Positions 8,344-16,857 of a DNA stretch of 64,000 nt are shown in pieces. Origin of the DNA: Bin25 sp026709415 (GTDB taxonomy: Bacteria > Bacteroidota > Bacteroidia > Flavobacteriales > Flavobacteriaceae). The stretch is taken from contig OZ241330.1 of NCBI GenBank assembly GCA_965200045.1, forward strand, positions 1,364,001-1,428,000, given 5' to 3'. The translations under genes and the position numbers were made by a program. The notes under the pieces were generated by a model. The model did not search any database. It saw nothing but the letters and a program-made list of their open reading frames with translations, and had not been told where the DNA came from. Position 1 is the stretch's first letter. Each line of letters starts with the position of its first letter.

Positions 8344-11193
8344 ATGCCTAAAAACCCCAACATCAAAAGTATTTTATTGATCGGTTCCGGTCCGATTATT
8401 ATTGGACAGGCTTGTGAATTTGATTATTCTGGAACCCAAGCCTTGAGATCTTTAAAAGAAGACGGTATAAAAACCATTCTTTTAAATTCCAATCCTGCTA
8501 CCATCATGACGGATCCGTCAATGGCTGATCATATTTATTTGAAACCACTGACGACCAAGTCAATTATCGAAATATTAAATCGACACCAAATTGATGCCGT
8601 TTTACCAACGATGGGTGGTCAAACGGCTCTGAACCTATGCATTGAAGCTAATGACAAAGGGATATGGAAAGATTTCGGTGTTGAAATTGTTGGCGTTGAT
8701 ATTGAAGCCATACAGATTACTGAAAATCGAGAAAATTTTAAAGAATTACTCGAAAAAATCAATATCCCAGCAGCCCCATCAGCCGTGGCCAATTCATTTT
8801 TAAAAGGAAAAGAAATTGCTCAAGATTTCGGATTTCCACTAGTGATTAGACCTTCTTATACTTTGGGAGGGTCTGGGGCCTCTTTCGTTCATCACTCAAA
8901 AGATTTTGATCGTTTGCTAACCAGAGGATTGGAAACATCACCAATCCATGAAGTTTTGATTGATAAAGCATTGGTGGGATGGAAAGAATATGAATTAGAA
9001 CTTTTAAGAGACAACAATGATAATGTGGTGATTATCTGTACCATAGAAAATATGGATCCGATGGGGATTCATACTGGAGATTCAGTTACGGTAGCACCAG
9101 CCATGACGCTGGCCGATACCACCTTTCAAAAAATGAGAGACATGGCTATCAAAATGATGCGTAATATCGGTGAATTTGCTGGTGGATGCAATGTTCAGTT
9201 TGCCGTCAGTCCTGATGAAAAAGAAGATATTATCGCGATTGAAATCAACCCAAGGGTTTCAAGATCCTCAGCATTAGCCTCAAAAGCCACGGGTTATCCG
9301 ATTGCCAAAATTGCGGCGAAACTTGCCGTGGGTTATACTCTTGATGAATTAGAAAATCAAATCACTAAGTCGACATCAGCACTTTTTGAACCTACAGTAG
9401 ATTATGTCATTGTAAAAATACCCCGATGGAATTTCGACAAATTTGAAGGATCTGATCGCACGCTAGGACTGCAAATGAAATCCGTTGGGGAAGTCATGGG
9501 GATCGGTCGGTCTTTTCAAGAAGCACTCCATAAAGCAACCCAATCATTAGAAGTCAAAAGAAATGGATTGGGAGCCGATGGAAAGGGTATCAAGAAATAC
9601 AATACGATCGTTGAAAAACTGGCCCACCCCAGTTGGGATCGGGTTTTTATTATTTATGATGCGATTATGGCTGGAGTATCCATTAGTCGCATACACCAAA
9701 TCACCAAAATAGATTATTGGTTTCTCAAGCAGTATGAACAACTAGTGGAATTAGAAAAAAAGATTTCCAATCATACAGTTCAAAGCGTCACAAGAGAACT
9801 GCTGATGGAAGCCAAACAAAAAGGATTTGCTGATCGGCAAATCGCCCATATGTTGGGATGTCTAGAAAGCCAAGTATATCAAACTAGAACCCAATTGGGA
9901 ATCAACCGAGTCTACAAGTTAGTGGATACTTGCGCAGCAGAATTTAAAGCCACAACAGCCTATTACTATTCCACCTTTGAAGAGTCTATGAAAGATAAAG
10001 AGGGCCGCCTTTTTAGTCAAAATGAAAGTGTCGCCTCAAATCGTAAAAAAGTTGTGGTGTTGGGTTCAGGACCCAATCGAATTGGACAAGGGATTGAATT
10101 TGATTATTGTTGTGTGCATGGTGTCTTATCAGCTAGCGAGTGTGGTTATGAGACCATCATGATTAACTGTAATCCAGAAACAGTCTCCACTGATTTTGAT
10201 GTCGCCGATAAGCTTTATTTCGAACCTGTTTTTTGGGAGCATATCTTTGATATTATTAATCATGAAAAACCCCATGGTGTTATTGTACAATTAGGCGGTC
10301 AAACGGCTCTCAAACTATCTGAAAAATTACATAAATATGGCGTCCATATCATAGGCACCGGATTCGAATCACTGGATTTAGCAGAAGATCGCGGTCGATT
10401 TTCAACTTTGTTAAAGGACAATAAGATTCCATATCCACAATTTGGAGTGGCCAATAGTGCCCAAAAAGCTCTTGAATTAGCCGACACGCTTCATTTTCCA
10501 ATTTTAGTTCGCCCCTCCTACGTTTTGGGTGGTCATGGTATGAAAATTGTCATCAATAAAGAAGAATTAGAAGCTCACGTGGTGAGTTTATTGCAAAGTA
10601 TCCCCAATAATAATTTGCTTTTAGATCAGTACTTAGAAGGGGCAATTGAAGCCGAAGCCGATGCTATTTGTGATGGAGAAGATATATACATTATCGGTAT
10701 TATGGAACACATCGAACCATGTGGCATCCATTCAGGAGATTCCAATGCAACTCTTCCTGTATTTAATTTGGGACCTTATGTCATTCAACAAATTAAAGAT
10801 CATACGAAAAAAATCGCACTGACTCTTGGTGCCAAAGGGTTGATTAATATTCAATTTGCCATTAAGGATGAAAAGGTCTATGTCATCGAAGCCAATCCCA
10901 GGGCTTCACGAACAGTCCCTTTTATTTCGAAAGCCTATAATGAGCCTTATGTGAACTATGCCACCAAAATCATGTTGGGGCACAATAAATTAAGTGACTT
11001 TAAATTCAATCCCACACTAAAAGGTTTTGCTATTAAACAACCAGTCTTTTCCTTTGATAAATTTCCAAATGTCAATAAATCATTGGGGCCAGAAATGAAA
11101 AGTACGGGTGAAAGCATTTTGTTTATCGATTCATTAAAAGATGACGCCTTTTATGATCTCTATGCTCGGAGACGAATGTATCTGACTAAATAA
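8344..11193 (+). CDS. carB: carbamoyl-phosphate synthase large subunit
   Basis: Makes carbamoyl phosphate from bicarbonate, ammonia (delivered by CarA) and two ATP, for arginine and pyrimidine synthesis in the cytoplasm. Two homologous ATP-grasp halves are visible. The first starts ILLIGSGPIIIGQACEFDYSG; the second starts VVVLGSGPNRIGQGIEFDY near residue 568. Metal-ligand regions read AIEINPRVSRSSALASK and VIEANPRASRTVPFISK. The protein is 949 residues and stops soon after the second ATP-grasp half. The C-terminal allosteric MGS-like domain of the 1,070-residue E. coli enzyme is therefore missing, so UMP/ornithine regulation of that type is not expected. From memory this shorter form is typical of flavobacteria-like lineages. 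carA is not in the window. Confidence 0.96.
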   Translation: MPKNPNIKSILLIGSGPIIIGQACEFDYSGTQALRSLKEDGIKTILLNSNPATIMTDPSMADHIYLKPLTTKSIIEILNRHQIDAVLPTMGGQTALNLCIEANDKGIWKDFGVEIVGVDIEAIQITENRENFKELLEKINIPAAPSAVANSFLKGKEIAQDFGFPLVIRPSYTLGGSGASFVHHSKDFDRLLTRGLETSPIHEVLIDKALVGWKEYELELLRDNNDNVVIICTIENMDPMGIHTGDSVTVAPAMTLADTTFQKMRDMAIKMMRNIGEFAGGCNVQFAVSPDEKEDIIAIEINPRVSRSSALASKATGYPIAKIAAKLAVGYTLDELENQITKSTSALFEPTVDYVIVKIPRWNFDKFEGSDRTLGLQMKSVGEVMGIGRSFQEALHKATQSLEVKRNGLGADGKGIKKYNTIVEKLAHPSWDRVFIIYDAIMAGVSISRIHQITKIDYWFLKQYEQLVELEKKISNHTVQSVTRELLMEAKQKGFADRQIAHMLGCLESQVYQTRTQLGINRVYKLVDTCAAEFKATTAYYYSTFEESMKDKEGRLFSQNESVASNRKKVVVLGSGPNRIGQGIEFDYCCVHGVLSASECGYETIMINCNPETVSTDFDVADKLYFEPVFWEHIFDIINHEKPHGVIVQLGGQTALKLSEKLHKYGVHIIGTGFESLDLAEDRGRFSTLLKDNKIPYPQFGVANSAQKALELADTLHFPILVRPSYVLGGHGMKIVINKEELEAHVVSLLQSIPNNNLLLDQYLEGAIEAEADAICDGEDIYIIGIMEHIEPCGIHSGDSNATLPVFNLGPYVIQQIKDHTKKIALTLGAKGLINIQFAIKDEKVYVIEANPRASRTVPFISKAYNEPYVNYATKIMLGHNKLSDFKFNPTLKGFAIKQPVFSFDKFPNVNKSLGPEMKSTGESILFIDSLKDDAFYDLYARRRMYLTK

Positions 11194-11206
11194 ATCATTT
11201 GATTTG

Positions 11207-11734
11207 ATGTCAAAAAATAATTCCAAACAATTATGGGTCTTTATGGGTTTGGTTTTTTTAGCACTTATTTCACGTCTGTTACCACACCCTCCCAATTTTG
11301 CTCCTATGACGGCTATTGCTTTGGTTTCCGGTAATTATTTTAATGACAAACCAACAGCTGTCGTTCTTCCTATTTTAGCCATGTTGATCACAGATTTTTT
11401 TATTGGTTTTCACGGGTTGATCCCTGTTGTTTACCTTTCTTTATTAATCACGACCATTATGGGCATGGTCGTTTCTAAAGTTTCAATTTGGAATGTATTA
11501 TTGGGTTCTATCATTTTCTTTGTGGTTACCAATTTCGGAGTTTGGTTCGGTGGAGGTTATGCTTATACTTGGGAAGGACTTTTGATGTGTTATACCATGG
11601 CCATACCATTTTTGGCCAATAGTATTGCCGGTGACATTTTTTATTCTTGGGCGATTCTAATGACCTTATTCATCGTTGAGGATAGAAATTATCTCAAAAA
11701 CTTAAGACGGGTTTTTATGTTTAATAATAGTTAA
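11207..11734 (+). CDS. DUF6580 family putative transporter (ECF S-component-like)
   Basis: 175 residues from the ATG at 11207, immediately after carB (13-base gap), so probably co-transcribed. It has about five or six transmembrane helices with the family features SRLLPHPPNFAPMTAIALVSG near the N-terminus, a DFFIGFHGLIPVVY segment, and GVWFGGGYAYTWEGLLMCY in the second half. DUF6580 proteins resemble substrate-binding S-components of energy-coupling-factor transporters, and some are linked to cobalamin loci. The substrate here cannot be assigned. Confidence 0.75.
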   Translation: MSKNNSKQLWVFMGLVFLALISRLLPHPPNFAPMTAIALVSGNYFNDKPTAVVLPILAMLITDFFIGFHGLIPVVYLSLLITTIMGMVVSKVSIWNVLLGSIIFFVVTNFGVWFGGGYAYTWEGLLMCYTMAIPFLANSIAGDIFYSWAILMTLFIVEDRNYLKNLRRVFMFNNS

Positions 11735-11936
11735 TCACAATGTAGAGGAGTTATTTAAAACCTGTTATTTATTCAAAAAGCAGGATTAATTCCCTAGTCA
11801 ATTATAGGGTAGAGTTGTAATTAATCATCTCAGTTAGTTGAATACAAGAAACTTTTTGCCATTTTGAAGAAGAAAAAAATATCAAAAGAAAAATTAATTT
11901 TATCGCATTAATAAACCTATCAAAGAATCGAAAAAT

Positions 11937-13397
11937 ATGAATTCAAAAAAGACTAAATCTTCAGATATCAAACGAAGAGATTTTATGAAAAAATCTTTGC
12001 TGGCATCATCGGTTTTTATCGTGCCTAGAAATGTGCTTGGTGGGATTGGTTATACCGCTCCAAGCGATCAATTAAACTTGGCGTGTATTGGTGCCGGCGG
12101 TAAAGGATCTTCTGATATTTATCATGCTTGGAATAATGGTTCTGAACGCGTTGTTGCCCTTTGTGATGTCCATCCCGATGGAGAACATGGAGTCACCAGA
12201 TCCATAGAACGCTTTCCTGATGCCAAGTTCTATACGGACTTCCGAGTCATGTTTGACCAACAAACTGACATCGATGCGGTGACTATTTCAACACCGGATC
12301 ATACCCATGCCAATGCTGCTATTTGGGCTATGGAAAGAAAAAAACATGTTTATGTCCAAAAGCCATTGACTCACAATATAAAAGAAGCTAGAAAACTGAC
12401 TTTGATGGCAAGGGAACAACAAGTGGTTACTCAAATGGGTAATCAAGGGGGTTCTAATCCCGATCAACTAGTGATTCAAAAATGGGTAAAAGATGCCGAA
12501 ATAGGAGATATTTCGACAGTCTATGTGTGGACCAATAGACCTGTTTGGCCTCAAGGATTTGCCATTGCAGATGAAGATCCTTCACAAAAGCCTGAAAATT
12601 TAGAATGGGATTTATGGTTAGGACCAGCCAGGTCTGTGGCCTATACTCCAAAGCTTCACCCGTTTGATTGGAGAGGTTGGTGGGATTATGGGACGGGAGC
12701 CTTAGGAGACATGGGTTGTCATATCATCGATGTCCCATTCAAAGCATTGGGTTTAAAATATCCCGTTGATGTCCAGTGTAGTGTAGGTACTGTTTATACC
12801 AGAAATTGGACTCCTGAATACCACCCGGAAGGTTGTCCAGCTTCTTCCATGGTGACTTTGACTTTCGAACCCACATCATTAAATAAATCAAAAATTAAAA
12901 TGGTTTGGATGGATGGTGGGATACGACCAGCTCACCCCGAAGCGTTGCCAGTTGAAGCCGAGATTGGATCCAATGGTGTACTGATGGTCGGTGAAAAAGG
13001 GGTCATACAGAGCGATGTCTATGCCATTGATCCAAAACTGTACAAGCCAGGTCAACCAGTTCAAGTGGGGCCGAAAAAGAACGATCCGAGATACGATCTG
13101 CCAGAATATGGCCATCAACAAAGTTGGATTGCGGCTTGTAAAGCTGGTTATGATTCCCCTGAGCATCAAGCATTAACGTCTTCATTTGATTATGCCGGAC
13201 CTTTGACAGAAACTGTGTTGATGGGGAATATCGCCATAAGAAGTTATAATCTTAGAAAAGAAATACCTGGAGAATGGCCAGAATATTATGGTCGAAAAAA
13301 ACTTTTATGGGATGGGGAAAACATGCGAATCACCAATTTTGAAGAAGCCAACCAATTTGTGGGTAGAGATTATCGATATTCTTGGAAAATCGATTAG
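11937..13397 (+). CDS. Gfo/Idh/MocA family oxidoreductase with twin-arginine-like leader
   Basis: 486 residues. The N-terminus reads KRRDFMKKSLLASSVFIV, a twin-arginine-type leader, so the enzyme is probably exported already folded. The Rossmann domain follows with LACIGAGGKGSSD, then ISTPDHTHANAAIWAMERKKHVYVQKP, whose QKPLTHNI corresponds to the conserved EKP motif. The C-terminal half forms the Gfo/Idh/MocA sheet domain with DWRGWWDYGTGALGDMGCHIID. Such proteins are NAD(P)-dependent sugar dehydrogenases or act by transient redox chemistry, including glycosidic bond cleavage. The substrate is unknown. Downstream galE and an exported sugar isomerase-like protein suggest carbohydrate processing. 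Confidence 0.88.
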   Translation: MNSKKTKSSDIKRRDFMKKSLLASSVFIVPRNVLGGIGYTAPSDQLNLACIGAGGKGSSDIYHAWNNGSERVVALCDVHPDGEHGVTRSIERFPDAKFYTDFRVMFDQQTDIDAVTISTPDHTHANAAIWAMERKKHVYVQKPLTHNIKEARKLTLMAREQQVVTQMGNQGGSNPDQLVIQKWVKDAEIGDISTVYVWTNRPVWPQGFAIADEDPSQKPENLEWDLWLGPARSVAYTPKLHPFDWRGWWDYGTGALGDMGCHIIDVPFKALGLKYPVDVQCSVGTVYTRNWTPEYHPEGCPASSMVTLTFEPTSLNKSKIKMVWMDGGIRPAHPEALPVEAEIGSNGVLMVGEKGVIQSDVYAIDPKLYKPGQPVQVGPKKNDPRYDLPEYGHQQSWIAACKAGYDSPEHQALTSSFDYAGPLTETVLMGNIAIRSYNLRKEIPGEWPEYYGRKKLLWDGENMRITNFEEANQFVGRDYRYSWKID

Positions 13398-13505
13398 TTT
13401 TTTGATAACAAAATAGGAGTGTTAGAACCTGATTTAAGGTTAACTTGAATTGGAGGTTGCTACTTTTTGTAGAAGATCTCATGCTTTTCCATTAAAACGC
13501 CTAGC

Positions 13506-14537
13506 GTGAAGATTGTAATTACGGGAGGATTGGGATATATCGGTGCACACATCTGCACCGTATTAAACCAAAAAGGCTACAAAGTAATCTTGGTAGACAA
13601 TTTATCCAATAGTTTTATTAAGATGTATCACCAACTCATTGCCCTTTTAGGTGAAGAATCTATTGTATTTGAAAAAAAGGACATCACCCAATCCGATGAA
13701 ATAAAGGAATTATTTCAAAAGCACTCTGATATCAATGGAGTGATTCATTTGGCTGCCTTGAAGTCAGTTAATCAAAGCATTACCCAACCGTTATCCTATT
13801 ATCAAAATAATGTTGGAGGATTAATCACATTACTCAGTGAAATAAAATCAAAAAACATTCCTTTTATATTTTCTTCATCCTGTACCGTTTATGGTCAAGC
13901 CGATCAATTGCCAATCAAAGAAACGTCACCCTTTAAATCCAGTTTTTCCCCCTATGGCTATACCAAGCAAATAGGTGAGCTAATCATTAAAGACATTGTA
14001 AAATCCAATGATTCGTTTAAAGCAATGTGTTTGCGGTATTTTAATCCCATAGGAGCGCATCCTTCTGCAATGATCGGAGAATGGCCCATAGGAGAACCAC
14101 AAAACTTAGTCCCTTTGATGACCCAAGTTGGCATAGGAAAGCGAAAAGAATTGAAAATTTTTGGAGATACTTATAACACTCCTGACGGAACTTGTATCAG
14201 AGATTATATTCATGTGATGGATTTAGCTGAAGCTCATGTTCTGGGATTAGAATATCTTTTTTCATCCAATTCAAATCATTATATTTATAATGTAGGTCTT
14301 GGAAAAGGAGTTTCAGTAAAAGAAATGATTCATCGATTTGAAAAAATCATTGAAAAACCAATACGTCAAAAGGTATCCAAAATTCGAGAAGGGGATGTCC
14401 CTGTAGCCTATGCCGATGCTTCAAAAATTAAAACTCAACTTAGCTGGCAACCGAAATATTCTATTGATGATGCTCTACTGAGTGCTTGGAAATGGGAAAA
14501 ACAGCTTCATTCCCATAATGATTTTCAAGTATCATAA
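13506..14537 (+). CDS. galE: UDP-glucose 4-epimerase
   Basis: Interconverts UDP-glucose and UDP-galactose using tightly bound NAD. The 343-residue protein starts at GTG 13506 with the short-chain dehydrogenase fold motif TGGLGYIGAH. It has the Ser of FSSSCTVYG (about residues 122-130) and the catalytic Tyr150xxxLys154 in SPYGYTKQIGE. The typical NPIGAHPSAMIGEWP and NLVPLM segments and GTCIRDYIHVMDLAEAH are present. Length and motifs are normal. The next gene would start only about 24 bases after its stop if the Fic-carrying unit at 14551-15824 were absent, so galE and the isomerase-like gene were probably adjacent before that insertion. Confidence 0.93.
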   Translation: MKIVITGGLGYIGAHICTVLNQKGYKVILVDNLSNSFIKMYHQLIALLGEESIVFEKKDITQSDEIKELFQKHSDINGVIHLAALKSVNQSITQPLSYYQNNVGGLITLLSEIKSKNIPFIFSSSCTVYGQADQLPIKETSPFKSSFSPYGYTKQIGELIIKDIVKSNDSFKAMCLRYFNPIGAHPSAMIGEWPIGEPQNLVPLMTQVGIGKRKELKIFGDTYNTPDGTCIRDYIHVMDLAEAHVLGLEYLFSSNSNHYIYNVGLGKGVSVKEMIHRFEKIIEKPIRQKVSKIREGDVPVAYADASKIKTQLSWQPKYSIDDALLSAWKWEKQLHSHNDFQVS

Positions 14538-14550
14538 ATATAAAACTAAT

Positions 14551-14577
14551 GGGAATTATATACCAAAGTGGCAAAAG
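14551..14577 (+). repeat. left terminal inverted repeat of the Fic element
   Basis: 27 bases identical to the reverse complement of 15798-15824; begins GGGAATTATATACCAAAG. The outer flank is the 8-base duplicate AAACTAAT. Confidence 0.9.
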
Positions 14578-14667
14578 CTGATTCGAAATAGAATGTCAGG
14601 CTGTCAAGTTCATGTTGATTCATCGAAAGTAGATAATCCCCAAAGCATTCTGTCAATTTCATAAGAC

Positions 14668-14692
14668 ATGCCTCATATTGGAAGTGAGGCAT
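14668..14692 (-). terminator. terminator-like hairpin after the Fic gene
   Basis: ATGCCTCA (14668-14675) pairs with TGAGGCAT (14685-14692) across a 9-base loop, immediately after the Fic stop codon on the minus strand. The following T content is modest, so termination strength is uncertain. Confidence 0.5.
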
Positions 14693-15538
14693 CTACCAGG
14701 TCCAAGTATTTTCAGGAGATGGGTTCTTAGTGTTTTTTGATTCACTCTGTTTTTCAAAGAGATAATGTCCTCCTTTTTCTCGAATCAAATCAAGCTCTTT
14801 TTCAAAAAATAGCGTTGCTTCTTGAAACATAAATTCATATAAACTATCGAAACGATTCGTTTCTCTCACTTCCTCAAGAGTTTGAAAATACTTGTATTTA
14901 TGATCCGTATGGACAATCGACATCGGTAAACCATGACACCTTTGAACATAATTCATGATCAATCGACTTAAGCGACCATTCCCATCTCGAAAGGGATGGA
15001 TGTCCACTAAAAGAAAGTGTGATTTAAATGAAAATTGATAAATCTCTGTGATGGTCTTTTGTTTTTTAAAATCTCTGTTGAAATTCAAAAGAAACGCATC
15101 AATCGCACCAGGCACTTTTTCTGGTTCCATGAAGACACGATTTCCTGCTTGTAACGAAACCTTTCGGAAGACACCATTCAAAATATCAAAATTCCAATGC
15201 TTTGCAAATTCAGCAGCAACTGTTCGGAGTAAGATTTTTGGTGAAAGTCTTCGCAAATCAGCAACACTCAACTCAATTAAGTTTTTTTGATTGGCCATTT
15301 CCAACATGTCTTTTAAGGCTTCGTGATGGTCTTCGACCATCAAAATATCTTCAATCTTTTTTCCTGTTGGTGTGAGCCTATTATCTAGTACGAAATTGAC
15401 CTCTTCTTGATTTAGCTTGGATCCTTCAATGCCTGTGCTATGACATGATATGGCATACAGATTATATCGTTCATGATTAACCAATTCTCTGGACACTTTT
15501 TGGTATTTTTTAACTAAATTTTCAAACTTCAAATTCAT
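14693..15538 (-). CDS. Fic family protein (AMP-transferase-type) with N-terminal inhibitory motif
   Basis: Fic enzymes transfer AMP or another phosphate-containing group from a nucleotide to a hydroxyl of a target protein. The core motif is intact: HPFRDGNGRLSR, with the catalytic His at about residue 181 counted from the ATG at 15538. An inhibitory motif (S/T)xxxE(G/N) is seen as STGIEG (residues 34-39), so this is a class II Fic whose N-terminal helix can block ATP. The whole Fic domain is present. A TTG at 15583 could extend the protein by 15 residues. The C-terminus ends in a polar tail and lacks the winged-helix domain of many Bacteroidota Fic proteins. It is the only intact gene in the inverted-repeat element. 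The target is unknown; toxin-like or stress-response roles are possible. Confidence 0.88.
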   Translation of the reverse strand: MNLKFENLVKKYQKVSRELVNHERYNLYAISCHSTGIEGSKLNQEEVNFVLDNRLTPTGKKIEDILMVEDHHEALKDMLEMANQKNLIELSVADLRRLSPKILLRTVAAEFAKHWNFDILNGVFRKVSLQAGNRVFMEPEKVPGAIDAFLLNFNRDFKKQKTITEIYQFSFKSHFLLVDIHPFRDGNGRLSRLIMNYVQRCHGLPMSIVHTDHKYKYFQTLEEVRETNRFDSLYEFMFQEATLFFEKELDLIREKGGHYLFEKQSESKNTKNPSPENTWTW

Positions 15539-15622
15539 TTTTTCGTTAAAAACAAAATCATCCTCAAAAATAGTTAAAACCAATTTGAATGGTCGATTTG
15601 AACTATTTTGGAATGATTTTTG

Positions 15623-15718
15623 TCACTTAAAAGTAGTTGAATTCCACAGTTTCTCTATCAACCATTTTTTCGCCTTTTCTTCCGTGCTAAATAACCTTAG
15701 TAATCTCATCAAATTCAT
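15623..15718 (-). pseudogene. stub resembling the N-terminus of an IS1595-type transposase
   Basis: 31 codons from an ATG at 15718 to TGA at 15623-15625. The product contains LRLFSTEEKAKKWLIEKLW, which resembles the first helix of IS1595-family transposases (FSTEEKA..WL...RW just before the zinc-ribbon CPHCG). The zinc ribbon and DDE domain are missing. Together with the inverted ends it suggests that the Fic gene replaced most of an IS1595-type transposase. The resemblance is judged by eye over a short stretch. Confidence 0.5.
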
Positions 15719-15797
15719 ACTGATAACATTTTAATAATCAGTAATTTACGAAAAATGGAGGAGATGTAAATCTTGAAATTTAACTATTTTTGACCAA

Positions 15798-15824
15798 CTT
15801 TTGCCACTTTGGTATATAATTCCC
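15798..15824 (-). repeat. right terminal inverted repeat of the Fic element
   Basis: 27 bases that are the exact reverse complement of 14551-14577. They are followed at once by the second AAACTAAT copy and then, 11 bases later, by the GTG of the isomerase-like gene. Confidence 0.9.
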
Positions 15825-15843
15825 AAACTAATAACATAAACTC

Positions 15844-16734
15844 GTGAAAAAAAGACAATCAATTTCTAGAAGACAAGCTTTTAAAACCATAGCTGCCACA
15901 ACAACAGCGTTGGGATTGCATTACTCAACGGCAGCCATCCATAAGACTTCAAAACCAAAGCTCAAAAAAAATATCAAACAATCGGTATGCCATTGGTGTT
16001 ATCAAGATATGTTGTCTGTCGAGCAATTAGCTGTGGAGGTCAAAAAGATAGGATTGGTTGGTATCGATTTAGTGGGGCCAGAAAATTGGAAACATTTAAA
16101 AGCTCTTGATTTAGAGTCCACCATGTGTAATGGTGCTGAAATTAGCCTAACAGAAGGATTCAGTGACAAACAATATCATGATACGTTAGTGGATAACTAT
16201 TTAAAACACATTGATTTAGTTGCTGATGCTGGGTACAAAAATTTAATTTGTTTTAGTGGTAACCGAAGAGCAATCGATGACCAAACCGGATTGGAAAACT
16301 GTGTTGTAGGTTTGAAACGGATACTATCAAAGGCTGAAAAGAGAGGCGTTATTATTCATATGGAATTACTCAATTCAAAAGTAGATCACAAAGATTATAT
16401 GTGTGATAGAACTCATTGGGGGGTTGAATTATGCAAAACGATTGGATCTGAAAATTTCAAATTACTCTACGATATTTATCACATGCAAGTGCAAGAAGGA
16501 GATATGATTCGAAACATCAAAGATTATAGTCAGTATATTGGACATTACCACACGGCAGGGAATCCTGGCAGAAATGAATTAGATGCCAATCAAGAAATTT
16601 ATTATCCAGCAGTTATAAGAGCCATTATTGATACAGGATATAAGGGTTATTTGGCACAAGAATTTATTCCAAAAGATAAAAGCAATTCAGGAATGGACTC
16701 TCTTGCTCAAGCGGTTGCTGTTTGTGATGTATAA
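15844..16734 (+). CDS. exported sugar phosphate isomerase/epimerase-like TIM-barrel protein
   Basis: 296 residues from a GTG start. The leader ISRRQAFKTIAATTTALGL has a twin-arginine look, so export is likely. The rest is an AP-endonuclease-2-type TIM barrel related to hydroxypyruvate isomerases: VKKIGLVGIDLVGPENW, a metal-ligand Glu in IIHMELLNSKVDH, LLYDIYHMQVQEGD, the His-rich IGHYHTAGNPGRNELD, and LAQEFIPK near the end. The cysteine-rich N-terminal strand QSVCHWCYQDM replaces the usual start. Such barrels catalyse keto-aldose or epimerase steps; the substrate is not known. The gene probably formed one unit with galE and the Gfo/Idh/MocA oxidoreductase before the Fic element inserted. Confidence 0.82.
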   Translation: MKKRQSISRRQAFKTIAATTTALGLHYSTAAIHKTSKPKLKKNIKQSVCHWCYQDMLSVEQLAVEVKKIGLVGIDLVGPENWKHLKALDLESTMCNGAEISLTEGFSDKQYHDTLVDNYLKHIDLVADAGYKNLICFSGNRRAIDDQTGLENCVVGLKRILSKAEKRGVIIHMELLNSKVDHKDYMCDRTHWGVELCKTIGSENFKLLYDIYHMQVQEGDMIRNIKDYSQYIGHYHTAGNPGRNELDANQEIYYPAVIRAIIDTGYKGYLAQEFIPKDKSNSGMDSLAQAVAVCDV

Positions 16735-16857
16735 GTCTTGGGCTTTACGGTAAGTAAAGAAAATCAAGAATCTAAATTCAATATCCGGTAATGCGCATGT
16801 GCCTATGGTTACACATTTCAAAATATTTTGGGTCCACAAACAAGTTTTTGATATAAA

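Larger units (their letters stand above)
14543..15832. mobile_element. non-autonomous inverted-repeat element carrying a Fic gene (IS1595-like)
   Basis: A unit from 14551 to 15824 is bounded by perfect 27-base terminal inverted repeats (14551-14577 starts GGGAATTATATACC; 15798-15824 is its reverse complement). An 8-base direct repeat AAACTAAT flanks it on both sides (14543-14550 and 15825-15832), as expected of a target site duplication. Removing the unit and one duplicate joins galE and the isomerase-like gene with about 24 bases between them. Inside are the Fic gene, its terminator, and a 31-codon stub that resembles the N-terminus of IS1595-type transposases. That family also makes 8-base duplications. 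No full transposase is present, so movement would need one supplied in trans. Confidence 0.82.

Noticed and set aside
11735..11936. inverted repeats between the DUF6580 gene and the oxidoreductase gene (CCCTA...TAGGG near 11792-11809)
   Set aside because: The stem is short and no T-run follows; not convincing as a terminator or a riboswitch.
14482..14664. 60-codon plus-strand frame spanning the galE end and the left end of the Fic element
   Set aside because: It crosses the insertion junction and has no family resemblance.
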